64,000 bases of DNA from the NCBI RefSeq assembly GCF_000717185.1, contig NZ_JNYE01000050.1:46760-110759 (forward strand), written 5' to 3'. This stretch comes from Kitasatospora phosalacinea. GTDB lineage: Bacteria > Actinomycetota > Actinomycetes > Streptomycetales > Streptomycetaceae. The notes beneath the pieces were generated by a model. It did no database searches. It was not told where the DNA came from and saw only the letters and a list, made by a program, of their open reading frames with translations. Position 1 is the stretch's first letter, and every line of letters begins with the position of its first letter. Positions 47,562 through 57,031 of the stretch are shown here, piece by piece. A program made the translations under genes and the position numbers.

Positions 47562-48708
47562 GCAGCACCGCGTGCAGGACGAAGCCGCCGTCGGGGGCGG
47601 GGCGGGCGGTGAAGGTGCCGCCGAGGAGGGCGGCGCGTTCGCGCAGGCCGATCAGGCCGTGGCCGCCGCCGGGGAGGGGGGCGTCGTCCCGGTCGGGGTG
47701 CGGGGTGCGGGCCGGCGGGGGGCCGTTGCGGACCTCGACGTGCAGCTTGCCGCCGCGGGCGGTGACCCGGACGGCGACGGGGGCGCCGGGGGCGTGCTTG
47801 CTGATGTTGGTCAGGCCCTCCTGGACGGTGCGGTAGGCGGCCCGTTCGACCGCCTCGGGCCAGGGGCGGCGGCCGGGGTCGAGGCGGCTGGTGACGGCCA
47901 GGCCGCTGCCGTCGATCAGCCGGGGCAGGTCGGCGAGGGTGGGCTGGGGGGTGAGCGGGGTGCCGGGGACGCCCGCGGCGCGCAGCACGCCGACCATCTG
48001 CCGGAGTTCGTCCAGGGTGCGGACGGAGAGCTCGCGGATGGTGCGGGCGCCCTCGCGGGCGGCGGGGTCGGTGCTGGAGACCTGCACGGCCCCGGCCTGG
48101 ATCGAGATCAGGCTGACCTGGTGCGAGACCACGTCGTGCATCTCGCGGGCTAGCCGGGCCCGTTCGGCGGCCAGCACCTTCTCGGCGAGCAGCCGGCTCT
48201 CGCGCTGCCGTCCCGCGGTGAGCTCGGTGACCCGTTCGGCGAGTTCGCCGCGGGTGCGGGCGAGCATGCCGAGGGCGGCCGGTCCGGCGCCGAGCATCAC
48301 CGACTGGATGGCGTACAGGGCGTTGTCCCGGCTGAGTTCGAACAGGCCGGGGTCCAGCGGCCAGTGGAAGAACTCGACCAGGGCGAAGGCGGTGGCGCAG
48401 GCGACCGGGACGCGGGGCCGGGGCCAGGCGGCGGCGACCGAGTAGACGCCGGTGATGGGGGAGAGCCAGATCTCGTTGAAGAACGCGCCGGGCAGGGTGA
48501 GCAGGGCCACCGGCAGGGGGTGGCGGCGGCGCCACAGCAGGACGGGGACGGAGAGCGCGGACAGGGCCAGCTGCCAGGGCGCGGAGTCCTTGGCGACCAG
48601 GGCGGAGTCCATCGCGGCGAGCAGCACCGGCACCAGCAGGGCGGTGCGCGGGGAGCGCAGCCAGGCCGGGGCCCGGCGGCGCGGGGCGGCGGGCTCCTCG
48701 GGGGTCAC
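47551..48708 (-). CDS. NarL-type sensor histidine kinase
   Basis: This is a 385-residue protein. About five N-terminal transmembrane helices are followed by a HisKA_3 domain (RARLAREMHDVVSHQVSLIS, with His in EMHDVVSH) and a HATPase domain (RTVQEGLTNISKHAPGAPV, GGGHGLIGLRERAALLGGTF). The GTG overlaps the response regulator stop (GTGA), so the regulator is translated first. The input signal is unknown; the divergent lysyltransferase-like gene suggests membrane stress as one possibility. Confidence 0.93.
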   Translation of the reverse strand: MTPEEPAAPRRRAPAWLRSPRTALLVPVLLAAMDSALVAKDSAPWQLALSALSVPVLLWRRRHPLPVALLTLPGAFFNEIWLSPITGVYSVAAAWPRPRVPVACATAFALVEFFHWPLDPGLFELSRDNALYAIQSVMLGAGPAALGMLARTRGELAERVTELTAGRQRESRLLAEKVLAAERARLAREMHDVVSHQVSLISIQAGAVQVSSTDPAAREGARTIRELSVRTLDELRQMVGVLRAAGVPGTPLTPQPTLADLPRLIDGSGLAVTSRLDPGRRPWPEAVERAAYRTVQEGLTNISKHAPGAPVAVRVTARGGKLHVEVRNGPPPARTPHPDRDDAPLPGGGHGLIGLRERAALLGGTFTARPAPDGGFVLHAVLPAA

Positions 48709-49373
48709 GCGCCGTCCCGCCGGTCGCGGACCAGCCCGGCGCGGTGGGCGAGGACGGCGGCCTGGACGCGGTTGGCGGCGCCGAGCTTGGACAGGATGGC
48801 GCTGATGTGGTCCTTGACGGTGCCGGTGCCGAGGAACAGCCGGTCGGCTATCTCGGCGTTGGACAGGCCCTCGCCGAGCAGCGCCAGGACGTCGAGCTCG
48901 CGGCCGGTGAGCCGGCCGGTGAGCGAGGCGGCGGCGGTGTCGGTGGCGCCGCCCTCGACGTAGCCGCTGATCACGGTGCTGGCCACGGTCGGGGAGAGCA
49001 CGCTGCCGCCGGCCGCGAGCACCCGGACGGCGTGCACCAGCTGCTCGGGGGCGGTGTCCTTGAGCAGGAACCCGGCGGCCCCGGCCCGCAGCGCGGTGCC
49101 GATGTGCTCCTCGGTGTCGAAGGTGGTGAGCATCGCGACGGCGGGCGGCTCGGGCAGGGCGCGCAGTCGGCGCAGCACGCTGATCCCGTCCAGGTCGGGC
49201 ATCCGGACGTCGAGCAGGACGACCTGCGGGGCGAGTTCGCGGACGAGCTGCTCGGCCTGGCCGCCGGAGCAGCCGCCGACCACCTCCAGGTCGGGTGCGG
49301 TGCCGACGATCAGGCCGAGCCCGGAGCGGACCAGCACCTCGTCGTCCACGATCAGGACCCGGGTCGGCGGCAT
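48705..49373 (-). CDS. NarL/FixJ-type response regulator
   Basis: This is a 222-residue regulator. The receiver domain has RVLIVDDEVLVRSGLGLIV, the phospho-acceptor Asp in VVLLDVRMPDLDG and LLKDTAPEQLV. The LuxR-type helix-turn-helix is LTGRELDVLALLGEGLSNAE, then IADRLFLGTGTVKDHIS. ATG 49373 has AGGGAG upstream. It forms a pair with the overlapping kinase gene and is divergent from the DUF2156 gene. Confidence 0.95.
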   Translation of the reverse strand: MPPTRVLIVDDEVLVRSGLGLIVGTAPDLEVVGGCSGGQAEQLVRELAPQVVLLDVRMPDLDGISVLRRLRALPEPPAVAMLTTFDTEEHIGTALRAGAAGFLLKDTAPEQLVHAVRVLAAGGSVLSPTVASTVISGYVEGGATDTAAASLTGRLTGRELDVLALLGEGLSNAEIADRLFLGTGTVKDHISAILSKLGAANRVQAAVLAHRAGLVRDRRDGA

Positions 49374-49428
49374 GTCTCTCCCTGGTGGGGGCGGGTTCGG
49401 TCCCGGCGGCGCTCCGGCACCCCCGCCG

Positions 49429-49450
49429 ATCGGCGGGGGTGGGAATCCGC
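49429..49450. promoter_or_regulatory. 22-bp perfect palindrome in the divergent promoter region
   Basis: ACCCCCGCCGA (49429-49439) and TCGGCGGGGGT (49440-49450) abut with no spacer, between the response regulator and the DUF2156 gene. It is a candidate operator, possibly for the neighbouring NarL-type regulator. Confidence 0.45.
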
Positions 49451-49552
49451 TACCGGATTCACGCAATTCTCATCTCCGCCGGGCAACCATGGAAATCGGG
49501 GTGGAGTGCGCGGAACCGCGAGCGGATGCGCCCCGTTGATCGATCGTCTGGA

Positions 49553-51334
49553 ATGGTTGCTGTGTCCACTGTGAAGACGGCTTCCCCGGCCGTGTCCCCC
49601 ACGAACGGCGAGGGCCCCGGTCCGCTGGCACGGTGGCGGCCGCGGGCCGCCGCGTCGACCGTCTGGTACCTGCGCCTGATGGCCCTGCTGAACCTGGTGG
49701 CGGTGCTGTCGGTGCCGTTCCGGGACGAGGTCCAGCGCCACAACGAGGGGGAGTACTTCACCCCCTACCTGATGACCGCCGGCCTGACCTCGATGCTGCT
49801 GGCGCTGTTCCTCGCGGTGGCGATGCGCCGCCGCAAGCGGGCGGCCTGGATCTTCAACACCGGCTTGGCCGGGCTGACGTTCTTCGGGTTCCTGGCGCTG
49901 CTGGCCTGGGGCGACCGGTACCGGGACCACGTCTGGAACTACTTCTCGATCGTGCTGACCGGCCTGTTCCTGGTGGCGCTGCTGGCCTCCCGCCGGGAGT
50001 TCACCTCCAAGGGCGACCGCTCCAACCCGAAGACCGCGGCGGCCGCCGCGGTGGGCGGGCTGGTGGTCGGGGGGCTGGTCGGTTCGGTGCTGGTGCAGCT
50101 GACCAACGAGGCCTCCGGCGCCGGCTTCGGCATGCGCTTCAGCTACGCGGTGCACCGCATGATCACGCTGACCCCGTCGGAGCGGGTCCAGGACGTGGTC
50201 TCGGTGCCGACCTGGGTGAACGCGGCGATCAACGCGATGAGCGCGGTGCTGTTCCTGTTCGTGCTGTGGGTGGCGTTCCGCTCGCCGCGCGGCGAGGAGC
50301 TGCAGAGCGACGAGGACCAGAGCCGGCTGCGCGAGCTGCTGGAGAAGCAGGGCGAGCGGGACTCGCTGGGCTACTTCGCGCTGCGCCGGGACAAGGCGGT
50401 GGTGTTCTCGCCGTCCGGGAAGGCGGCGATCGCCTACCGGGTGGTCGGCGGCGTCACGCTGGCCTCCGGCGACCCGATCGGCGACCCGGAGGCCTGGCCG
50501 GGGGCGATCGACGCCTGGCTGGCGGAGGCCCGGGAGCACGCCTGGGTGCCGGCCGTGATGGGCGCCTCCGAGGAGGCCGGGGTGATCTACGCCCGGCACG
50601 GGATGGACGCGCTGGAGCTGGGTGACGAGGCGATCGTCGAGCTGGACGAGTTCTCGCTGGACGGCCGGGCGATGCGGGTGGTCCGGCAGGCGTACAACCG
50701 GGTCAAGCGGGCCGGGTACACGGTGCGGATCCGCCGCCACGGCGACATCCCCGAGTGCGAGATGGCCGAGCTGGTGGCCAGGGCCGACCACTGGCGGGAC
50801 GGCGCGACCGAGCGCGGCTTCTCGATGGCGCTGGGCCGGCTCGGGGACGCGGGCGACGGGCGCTGCGTGATGCTGGAGTGCTTCGACGGGGACGGCGAAC
50901 TGCGGGCGCTGCTGAGCTTCGTCCCGTGGGGCGGGCACGGCCTGTCGCTGGACCTGATGCGGCGCGACCGGGACAGCGAGAACGGCCTGATGGAGTTCAT
51001 GGTGATCGAACTCCTGCAGCGGGCCGGGGAGGTCGAACTGGAACGCGTCTCGCTGAATTTCGCGATGTTCCGGTCGGTTTTCGAGCGCGGTTCGAAGTTG
51101 GGCGCGGGCCCGGTGCTGCGGCTGTGGCGCTCGGTGCTGGGTTTCTTCTCCCGCTGGTGGCAGATCGAGTCGCTGTACCGGGCGAACGCGAAGTACCGGC
51201 CGATCTGGGAACCGCGTTACCTGCTCTTCGAGAAGAGCGGCGAGATTCCCCGGATCGGCATCGCCTCGGCCCGCGCGGAGGGCTTCATCACGGCGCCGAG
51301 CATGCCGGTGCTGTTCCGCCGCCGCCACGGGTGA
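49553..51334 (+). CDS. Phosphatidylglycerol lysyltransferase-like protein (DUF2156/LPG synthase C-terminal)
   Basis: This is a 593-residue protein. About six transmembrane helices lie in the first ~240 residues. A C-terminal DUF2156 (GNAT-fold) domain carries SLGYFALRRDKAVVFSPSGK, GGVTLASGDPIGDPEAWPGA, MGASEEAGVIYARHGMDALE and LSLDLMRRDRDSENGLMEFM. MprF/LysX-type enzymes move lysine from lysyl-tRNA to phosphatidylglycerol, reducing negative surface charge. The flippase part here is short, so activity is inferred from the C-terminal domain only. The start is uncertain: ATG 49553, GTG 49562 and ATG 49526 are in frame and none has a strong ribosome site. Confidence 0.85.
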   Translation: MVAVSTVKTASPAVSPTNGEGPGPLARWRPRAAASTVWYLRLMALLNLVAVLSVPFRDEVQRHNEGEYFTPYLMTAGLTSMLLALFLAVAMRRRKRAAWIFNTGLAGLTFFGFLALLAWGDRYRDHVWNYFSIVLTGLFLVALLASRREFTSKGDRSNPKTAAAAAVGGLVVGGLVGSVLVQLTNEASGAGFGMRFSYAVHRMITLTPSERVQDVVSVPTWVNAAINAMSAVLFLFVLWVAFRSPRGEELQSDEDQSRLRELLEKQGERDSLGYFALRRDKAVVFSPSGKAAIAYRVVGGVTLASGDPIGDPEAWPGAIDAWLAEAREHAWVPAVMGASEEAGVIYARHGMDALELGDEAIVELDEFSLDGRAMRVVRQAYNRVKRAGYTVRIRRHGDIPECEMAELVARADHWRDGATERGFSMALGRLGDAGDGRCVMLECFDGDGELRALLSFVPWGGHGLSLDLMRRDRDSENGLMEFMVIELLQRAGEVELERVSLNFAMFRSVFERGSKLGAGPVLRLWRSVLGFFSRWWQIESLYRANAKYRPIWEPRYLLFEKSGEIPRIGIASARAEGFITAPSMPVLFRRRHG

Positions 51335-51541
51335 GGAGCTTCCCGGCCGGGCACGGCGCGGGACGGGGGGCGGCCCCTCCGCCGGGGGGCGGAGCGGGCC
51401 GGGAGCACCCCTCCGGAAGGAGGGGGGGAATGGTCATCGAAGCTGATGCCGCCGGTCGGTCCGGTGCGTAGCCTCGGTAGGGGGGCGCAGCAGGGGCGGT
51501 GGCTCGGACAGGCGCGGAAAGCGGACGGGAGAAAAGGGCTC

Positions 51542-52312
51542 GTGAAGGTGATCACCCGCGCGGGGGGCGGGCGACCGGAGTGGTGGGCGGTATTCCGCCG
51601 CGCCGCGGTCGCGGAGTGGGGGGAGCTCTTCGCTTCCGTGCGGGAGAGGCTGGTGCGGCGGAAATTCGCCGCCGTTCCGCTGGCGACCGCGGCGACCGCG
51701 CTGGTGCTGCTCTTCTCGGTGCTGCAGCACCTGCCGGGCGGGGACCGGCTGGTGTCCGACATCGGCGTGGTGAAGGCGGCGCTGCCGCTGGACGTGTCGC
51801 TGCTGCGGACGCCGCTGTCGCTGTACGTCCCGGCGCTGGACCTGCCGGTGTGGGGGGCGCTGGCGCAGGTGTTCCTGGTGTTCGGCGTGGCGGAGATCGT
51901 GCTGGGCCGCCGGCTGACCCTGGTGGTGGCGTACGTCTGCACGGTGGCGGGCACGCTGTTCGCCCGGGTCGGGGTGGCGCTGGGCCCGCAGCACGCGCTG
52001 GGCTTCCCGCGCTGGGTGGCGCACGTGCGGGACACCGGGCCGTCGGCGGCGGTGGTGGCGCTGGCCGTGGTGGTGGCGTTCCGCTGCCGGGCGTGGTGGA
52101 CGGGCGGGGCGGTGGTGCTGGCGATGGCGCTGGAGGCGCTGGTGCTGCCGAACCTGGCGGGCCTGGAGCACCTGGTGGCGATCAGCGCGGCGGTGCTGAT
52201 CGCGGTGTGGGTCGAGGTGTTCGGCGACTACTGGCCGCGGGTGCTGACCGGGGTCGGGGCGGCCGCGTCGGTGGCCGCGCAGCGCCGGACCAGGGCGGTC
52301 ATCACCCCCTGA
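51542..52312 (+). CDS. Rhomboid-like membrane protein
   Basis: This is a 256-residue protein with about six transmembrane helices (TALVLLFSVLQHLP, ALAQVFLVFGVAEIVLG, AVVVALAVVVAFRCRAWW, HLVAISAAVLIAVWVEVFG). The DTGPSAAVVAL segment resembles the GPSA/serine loop of rhomboid-like proteins, and a late His (GLEHLVAISAAV) is present, but the canonical GASG motif is not, so protease activity is doubtful. It lies 207 bp behind the lysyltransferase-like gene in the same orientation. GTG 51542 follows AAAAGGG. Confidence 0.65.
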   Translation: MKVITRAGGGRPEWWAVFRRAAVAEWGELFASVRERLVRRKFAAVPLATAATALVLLFSVLQHLPGGDRLVSDIGVVKAALPLDVSLLRTPLSLYVPALDLPVWGALAQVFLVFGVAEIVLGRRLTLVVAYVCTVAGTLFARVGVALGPQHALGFPRWVAHVRDTGPSAAVVALAVVVAFRCRAWWTGGAVVLAMALEALVLPNLAGLEHLVAISAAVLIAVWVEVFGDYWPRVLTGVGAAASVAAQRRTRAVITP

Positions 52313-52347
52313 TCCGGCGGTCGGCCGGGCGGTCGCCGGCCGGGCGG

Positions 52348-55008
52348 TCAGCTGCCGCGCGGCAGCGGCATCTCGAAGTAGACGACCTTGCCGACGGCCT
52401 TGCGGGAGGTGCCCCACTTCTCGGCCAGCTTGCTGACCAGGTTGAGGCCGCGGCCGTGCTCGGACAGCGACTCGGCGGGTTCCAGCGACGGCAGGTTGTG
52501 GTTGTCGTCGCTGACCTCCACCAGCAGCTTGTCGACCCGGATCAGCTGCAGCTGCACCTCGGCCCGGGCCACCCGCACCGCGTTGGTGACCAGTTCGGAG
52601 ACCAGCAGTTCGACGGTCTCGGTGAGCGCGGCCAGCTGCCAGGCGGCGAGCTGGTCGCGCACCAGGCCGCGGGCCCGGCCGACCTCCAGCTCGGTGACGC
52701 CGAGCTGCCAGGTGGCGACCTCGGTCGGCGGGACGCCGTCGAAGCGGGCCACCAGCAGGGCGATGTCGTCCTGCCGGTCGTCGGAGTGCAGGGTGTTCAG
52801 GACGGTGTCGCAGGCTTCGTCGGGGGTCTGCTTGGGGTCGATCAGGTTGCCGCAGAGCGCCGCCAGGCCCTCCCCTATGTCGCCGCCCCGGACCTCGACC
52901 AGGCCGTCGGTGCACAGCACCAGCATCGAGCCGTCCGAGACGTCGATCTTCTTGGTCTGGAACGGCACCCCGCCGACGCCGATCGGCGCGCCGGAGGGCA
53001 GTTCCAGCAGTTCGCCGCGGCCGTCGGGGTGCACCAGGACCGGCGGGACGTGGCCCGCGGAGGCGAGTTCGCAGGTGCGGTTGATCGGGTCGTAGACGGC
53101 GTACAGGCAGGTCGCCAGGTGGTCGTCGCCGAGCTTGTGGGCCAGGTTGTCGAGGTGGCGCAGCAGCTGGCCGGGCGGCAGGTCGAGGGCGGCCAGGGTC
53201 TGCATGGCGGTGCGGAAGCGGCCCATCGCGGCGGCCGAGTGCAGGCCGTGGCCCATCACGTCGCCGACCACCAGGGCGACCCGGCTGCCGGGCAGCTGGA
53301 TGGCGTCGAACCAGTCGCCGCCGACCTCGGCCTTGCGGTCGCCCGGCATGTAGCGGTGGGCGATCTGCACGCCGGGGATCTTCGGCGGGCGGGTCGGGAT
53401 CATCGAGCGCTGCAGGGTGGTGGCGACCTTGGACTCGGCCCGGTGCAGCCGGGCGTTGTCCAGCGAGAGCGCGGCGCGGGCGGCGATCTCCTTGAGGGTG
53501 TCGGCGTCCGAGCGGCCGAACGGGGCCCGGTCGGAGAGCCGCAGCAGCTTGAGGATGCCCAGCACGGCGCCGCGGGCGGACAGCGGCAGCACCAGCATCG
53601 AGCGGCCCACCACGGTCGGCTCCAGCTCGGGGCCGCCGAGCGAGGCGGCGTAGTCGACCGCGACGTCCGGCGAGATCAGCGGCACCAGGACCGGCTGGTT
53701 CTCCTGCAGGGCCAGGCCGGGCGGGGTGGAGCGCGGCATGGTCAGCAGCGCGCCCTCGTCCAGGACGTGGCTCCAGCGCTGCGAGGACGGGTTGAAGGTG
53801 CGGGCGACCCGGCGCAGCACGGCCGCGTCGTCGGGGGAGGCGGCGGGCAGCTCGCCGTCCGAGATCAGGCCGTCGAGCAGGTCGACGCAGGCGAAGTCGG
53901 CGACCCGGGGGACCAGCACCTCGCACAGCTCGCGGGCGGTGGTGTCCAGGTCGAGGGTGGTGCCGACCTGGCTGCCGACCGAGGCGAGCAGCGCGAGGTC
54001 GCCGTCGTCGGGCAGCCCGCGGACCACCTCCACGCCGGTGCCGGGGTCGGCCGTCCGGCTGGGCGGGACGGCGGCGGGGGCGGCGGTCGGTTCGGGGGCG
54101 GCGGCTGCGGGGTCGATGGCGGGGCCTCCCGGCTGCGGGCGGTGGGCGGCGGCTTCGCGCTGCCCGGGGACGGCGCGGCCGGGCCGCGGCGCGCCCTGCG
54201 GGGCGGCGGCGGACCCGGCAGGCGCTGTCCGTACCCCGGAGCCGCCCTGGGCACCCGGGCCCGGCGCGGGGGCGTCGGTGCGGCGGGCGGCGGCGCGCTG
54301 CTGCGGGGTCGGGTAGCGGCGGCCGATCCCGGCGGCGACCCGGGCGGTGCCGGTGCCCTCGGGGGAGGACTGGTAGGGGACCACCGGCAGCCGGGTCGCG
54401 CCGTCCACCCGCAGGGCGGGCGGGCCGGCCAGGGCGAGGGCGTCCAGCAGGCGGCGGCGGCGCTCCTCGGAGCCCGACGGGAGCAGCGCGGCGAGCGCCT
54501 CGGCGGCGCCCGGGCCGGGCGGGGCGAACGCGGCGGTGACCTGCTGCGGGCGGGCCGCGGCGGGGGCGGCGGCGTACGGGACGAGGCGTTCGCCGAGGGC
54601 GATCCGCGGCCCGGCGGTGCGCAGCGGGCGGGCGTCGGCGGCCAGCGCGAGCAGCGAGCGGCCGACCGGCTCGACCAGCGGGTAGGCCCACCACAGGACG
54701 TCGCGCAGCCGCTCCTCGCGGTCGTGCACGGCCATCGGGCCGGCCCACGGGCCGTCCAGCACGAGGTCGTCGAGGGTGTCGAGGGCGTCGTGGCGCTGGG
54801 CCGGGCCGGAGCCGTCCGGGCGGGGCTCGACGGCGGGCAGCAGGCCGTGCGCGGTGCGGCCGAGGGCGACTTCGGCGCGGTGGCCGAACAGCTCCTCCGC
54901 GGTGCGGTTCCACAGGGCGATCCGGCCGTCCGGGTCGACCAGCACGGCGGCGACCCGGAGCAGGGCGACCACTCCGGAGGGGGGTGTGGAGTCGGGCTGG
55001 TCCACCAT
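52348..55008 (-). CDS. SpoIIE/RsbU-type PP2C phosphatase with PAS, GAF and HATPase domains
   Basis: This is an 886-residue multidomain regulator. A PAS domain is at ~15-80 (VALLRVAAVLVDPDGRIALW, NRTAEELFGHRAEVALG). A Pro/Ala-rich linker leads to a GAF domain (~370-520). The PP2C domain (~540-745) has AEVGGDWFDAIQLPGSRVAL, VVGDVMGHGLHSAAAMGRFR, LVLCTDGLVEVRG and RQDDIALLVARF. The C-terminus is an anti-sigma-factor type HATPase (ELLVSELVTNAVRVARAEVQ, SEHGRGLNLVSKLAEKWG). Such proteins control anti-anti-sigma switches and are abundant in streptomycetes; the partners are not nearby. ATG 55008 has AAAGGGG at a long spacing. Confidence 0.93.
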   Translation of the reverse strand: MVDQPDSTPPSGVVALLRVAAVLVDPDGRIALWNRTAEELFGHRAEVALGRTAHGLLPAVEPRPDGSGPAQRHDALDTLDDLVLDGPWAGPMAVHDREERLRDVLWWAYPLVEPVGRSLLALAADARPLRTAGPRIALGERLVPYAAAPAAARPQQVTAAFAPPGPGAAEALAALLPSGSEERRRRLLDALALAGPPALRVDGATRLPVVPYQSSPEGTGTARVAAGIGRRYPTPQQRAAARRTDAPAPGPGAQGGSGVRTAPAGSAAAPQGAPRPGRAVPGQREAAAHRPQPGGPAIDPAAAAPEPTAAPAAVPPSRTADPGTGVEVVRGLPDDGDLALLASVGSQVGTTLDLDTTARELCEVLVPRVADFACVDLLDGLISDGELPAASPDDAAVLRRVARTFNPSSQRWSHVLDEGALLTMPRSTPPGLALQENQPVLVPLISPDVAVDYAASLGGPELEPTVVGRSMLVLPLSARGAVLGILKLLRLSDRAPFGRSDADTLKEIAARAALSLDNARLHRAESKVATTLQRSMIPTRPPKIPGVQIAHRYMPGDRKAEVGGDWFDAIQLPGSRVALVVGDVMGHGLHSAAAMGRFRTAMQTLAALDLPPGQLLRHLDNLAHKLGDDHLATCLYAVYDPINRTCELASAGHVPPVLVHPDGRGELLELPSGAPIGVGGVPFQTKKIDVSDGSMLVLCTDGLVEVRGGDIGEGLAALCGNLIDPKQTPDEACDTVLNTLHSDDRQDDIALLVARFDGVPPTEVATWQLGVTELEVGRARGLVRDQLAAWQLAALTETVELLVSELVTNAVRVARAEVQLQLIRVDKLLVEVSDDNHNLPSLEPAESLSEHGRGLNLVSKLAEKWGTSRKAVGKVVYFEMPLPRGS

Positions 55009-55223
55009 GGGTATCGGTCTGCCCCTTTGTTGTGCTTGCTGCTCCTCCTGGCCGGATGCGTGCGTCCTTGCGCGCGCCCTCCAATGAAGCACGGAGATGC
55101 CGGGGGGAGGTAGTTAATCGGGCAGATTCGTCAGTATCAGTTGCGTGTCGCCCGCCGTACGCCCCCGGGGTGCTACGGCGTCACCCGATCGGGTGCGCGG
55201 CGGTCCCCGGTAGGGTGGCCAGG

Positions 55224-56345
55224 GTGAGCGTACCGAGCGTCGAGGTGTGGGCGGACCCGGAGCGGCAGGACCTGGAGGAGCGGGTCGCGGCGGCCGAGCT
55301 GGCCTGGCTGACCCTGGACGTGGACGTGGCCACCCTGCGGGTGGAGATCGACAACTTCGCGCTGGCCCACCACCAGCTGCTGGGCCCGCTCTACGCCGAG
55401 CTGGACGAGCTGGACGCGCTGATCGCCGAGTCGGTGGCGGCGCTCAGCGGCGACCCGGAGGACCTGCGGCGGGCCAGGGAGGCCCGGGAGCGGGTCGAGC
55501 CGCCGCAGGAGCGCGGCCCGCGCGAGGGCGAGCCGGAGGCCCGCCGGGTGCGCCCCGACAAGGACGCCCAGCGCACCTACCGCGAGCTGGCCCGCCGGGC
55601 GCACCCCGACCTGACCACCGACCCGGCCGAGCAGGAGCGCCGCTCGGCGTTCATCGCCCGGGTCAACGAGGCGTACGCGCTGGCCGACACCGAAGGGCTG
55701 GAGCGGCTGGCCGAGGAGTGGTCCTCCTCCCCGGACTCGGCGCCCGCCGCCGACTCCCCGGACCGGCTGGCCTGGCTGCGCCAGCGCCTGGAGTGGCTGA
55801 CCGGCCGGATCACCGCGCTGGCGGTGGAGCGCGTCCGGCTGGAGCGCACCCCGATGGGCGAGCTGCTGCTGCTGCGCCCCGAGGAGCCGGAGCGGCTGCT
55901 GGAGGACCTCGCCGAGCAGCTGCTGGCCACCGCCGCCGACCGGCAGGCGAGGCTGGCCGCGCTGCTGCCCGACAATGGCGGGAACGAACCGTCCGACACC
56001 CCCCAGGAGACTCCCCCGATGTTCGCTCAGCTGCCCACCGCCGACGCCGCCTCGGTGCCCGACGACGCCGTCCTGCTCGACGTCCGCGAGCAGGACGAGT
56101 GGGACGCCGGGCACGTGGAGGGGGCGCTGCACGTCCCGATCGGCGAGGTGGTGGCCCGCCTGGACGAGCTGCCCGAGGGCCGGCTGTACGTGATGTGCCG
56201 GGTCGGCGGCCGCTCCGCGCAGGTCGTGCAGTACCTGGTGGCGGGCGGTCGGGACGCGGTCAACGTGCACGGCGGGATGTTCGCCTGGGAGGCCGCGGGC
56301 CGCCCGATGGTGAGCGGCACCGGCGGGGAGCCGTTCGTCCTGTAG
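55224..56345 (+). CDS. J-domain-like protein fused to a rhodanese domain
   Basis: This is a 373-residue open frame. The first ~90 residues are a coiled coil (LEERVAAAELAWLTLDVDVA). Residues ~115-150 are J-domain-like (DAQRTYRELARRAHPDLTTD, then RRSAFIARVNEAYALADT), with an HPD motif in RAHPDL. A second helical stretch follows, then a rhodanese domain (DDAVLLDVREQDEWDAGHVE, and YVMCRVGGRSAQVVQYL with Cys in the active loop). An ATG at 56020 with AGGAG nine bases ahead could start the rhodanese part alone (~108 residues), so two products are possible. GTG 55224 is the likely main start. Role unknown; the rhodanese could handle sulfur or only bind. Confidence 0.8.
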   Translation: MSVPSVEVWADPERQDLEERVAAAELAWLTLDVDVATLRVEIDNFALAHHQLLGPLYAELDELDALIAESVAALSGDPEDLRRAREARERVEPPQERGPREGEPEARRVRPDKDAQRTYRELARRAHPDLTTDPAEQERRSAFIARVNEAYALADTEGLERLAEEWSSSPDSAPAADSPDRLAWLRQRLEWLTGRITALAVERVRLERTPMGELLLLRPEEPERLLEDLAEQLLATAADRQARLAALLPDNGGNEPSDTPQETPPMFAQLPTADAASVPDDAVLLDVREQDEWDAGHVEGALHVPIGEVVARLDELPEGRLYVMCRVGGRSAQVVQYLVAGGRDAVNVHGGMFAWEAAGRPMVSGTGGEPFVL

Positions 56346-56395
56346 CGGCCGCAAGGGCTCCGGCCCCTGTTCGAACGCGTGGGCGGTGCGGCAGG

Positions 56396-57031
56396 ATGTC
56401 CGCCGTGCGCGTCTGGTCCAAGCCCGCCCGGGTGGTGCTGGTGGTCGCCGGGGTGGGCCTGGGGGCCTGCGTCCTGGCGTTCCTCGGCGCGCTCTTCCTG
56501 CACGTGGCGCCCGCGAACTCGGTGTCGAAGCAGTACCGGGCCCAGGTCGACTGGGTGGTGTACCCGGAGTTCGAGCAGAACTGGAAGCTGTTCGCGCCGG
56601 ACCCGCTGCAGCGCAACGTCGCGGTGGACGCCCGGGTGCAGACCGTCGGCCCGGACGGGACGGTCGTCACCGGCGAGTGGCGCGGCCTGTCCGCCGAGGA
56701 CTGGGCGGCGATCCGGCACGACCCGGCGCCCAGCCACCTGGACCAGAACCTGCTGCGCCGGGCCTGGGACTTCTACGAGTCCACCCACGGCGAGGGCGAC
56801 GCGCAGGCGGCGCCTGGCTCGCGCGGGCAGCTGGCCGAGCGGTACCTGGAGCGGATCGCCCTGCAGCGGACCGGCACCGGCGGGGGGCGGGTGATCCAGG
56901 TCCAGCTGCGGGCCACCGTCACCGCCGTCGCCCCGCCCGCCTGGAGCCGGGAGCAGGTCGACACCGCCCCGCACGTGCGCGAGCTGCCCTGGTGGCCCGT
57001 CCAGGACGCGGACCGGGAGGGCCTGTCGTGA
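56396..57031 (+). CDS. DUF5819 family membrane protein
   Basis: This is a 211-residue protein with one transmembrane helix (VVLVVAGVGLGACVLAFLGA). The family core includes NSVSKQYRAQVDWVVYPEFE, QNWKLFAPDPLQRNVAVDAR and RAWDFYESTHGEG. The next gene (HTTM) overlaps its stop codon by GTGA, implying coupled translation and probably a complex. ATG 56396 is preferred; GTG 56405 is possible. Function unknown. Confidence 0.87.
   Translation: MSAVRVWSKPARVVLVVAGVGLGACVLAFLGALFLHVAPANSVSKQYRAQVDWVVYPEFEQNWKLFAPDPLQRNVAVDARVQTVGPDGTVVTGEWRGLSAEDWAAIRHDPAPSHLDQNLLRRAWDFYESTHGEGDAQAAPGSRGQLAERYLERIALQRTGTGGGRVIQVQLRATVTAVAPPAWSREQVDTAPHVRELPWWPVQDADREGLS

Noticed and set aside
51434..55084. Long minus-strand open frame (1216 codons) overlapping the SpoIIE-type phosphatase in another frame
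   Set aside because: Arg/Pro/Ala-rich composition without domains; the phosphatase frame has clear PAS, GAF, PP2C and HATPase motifs.
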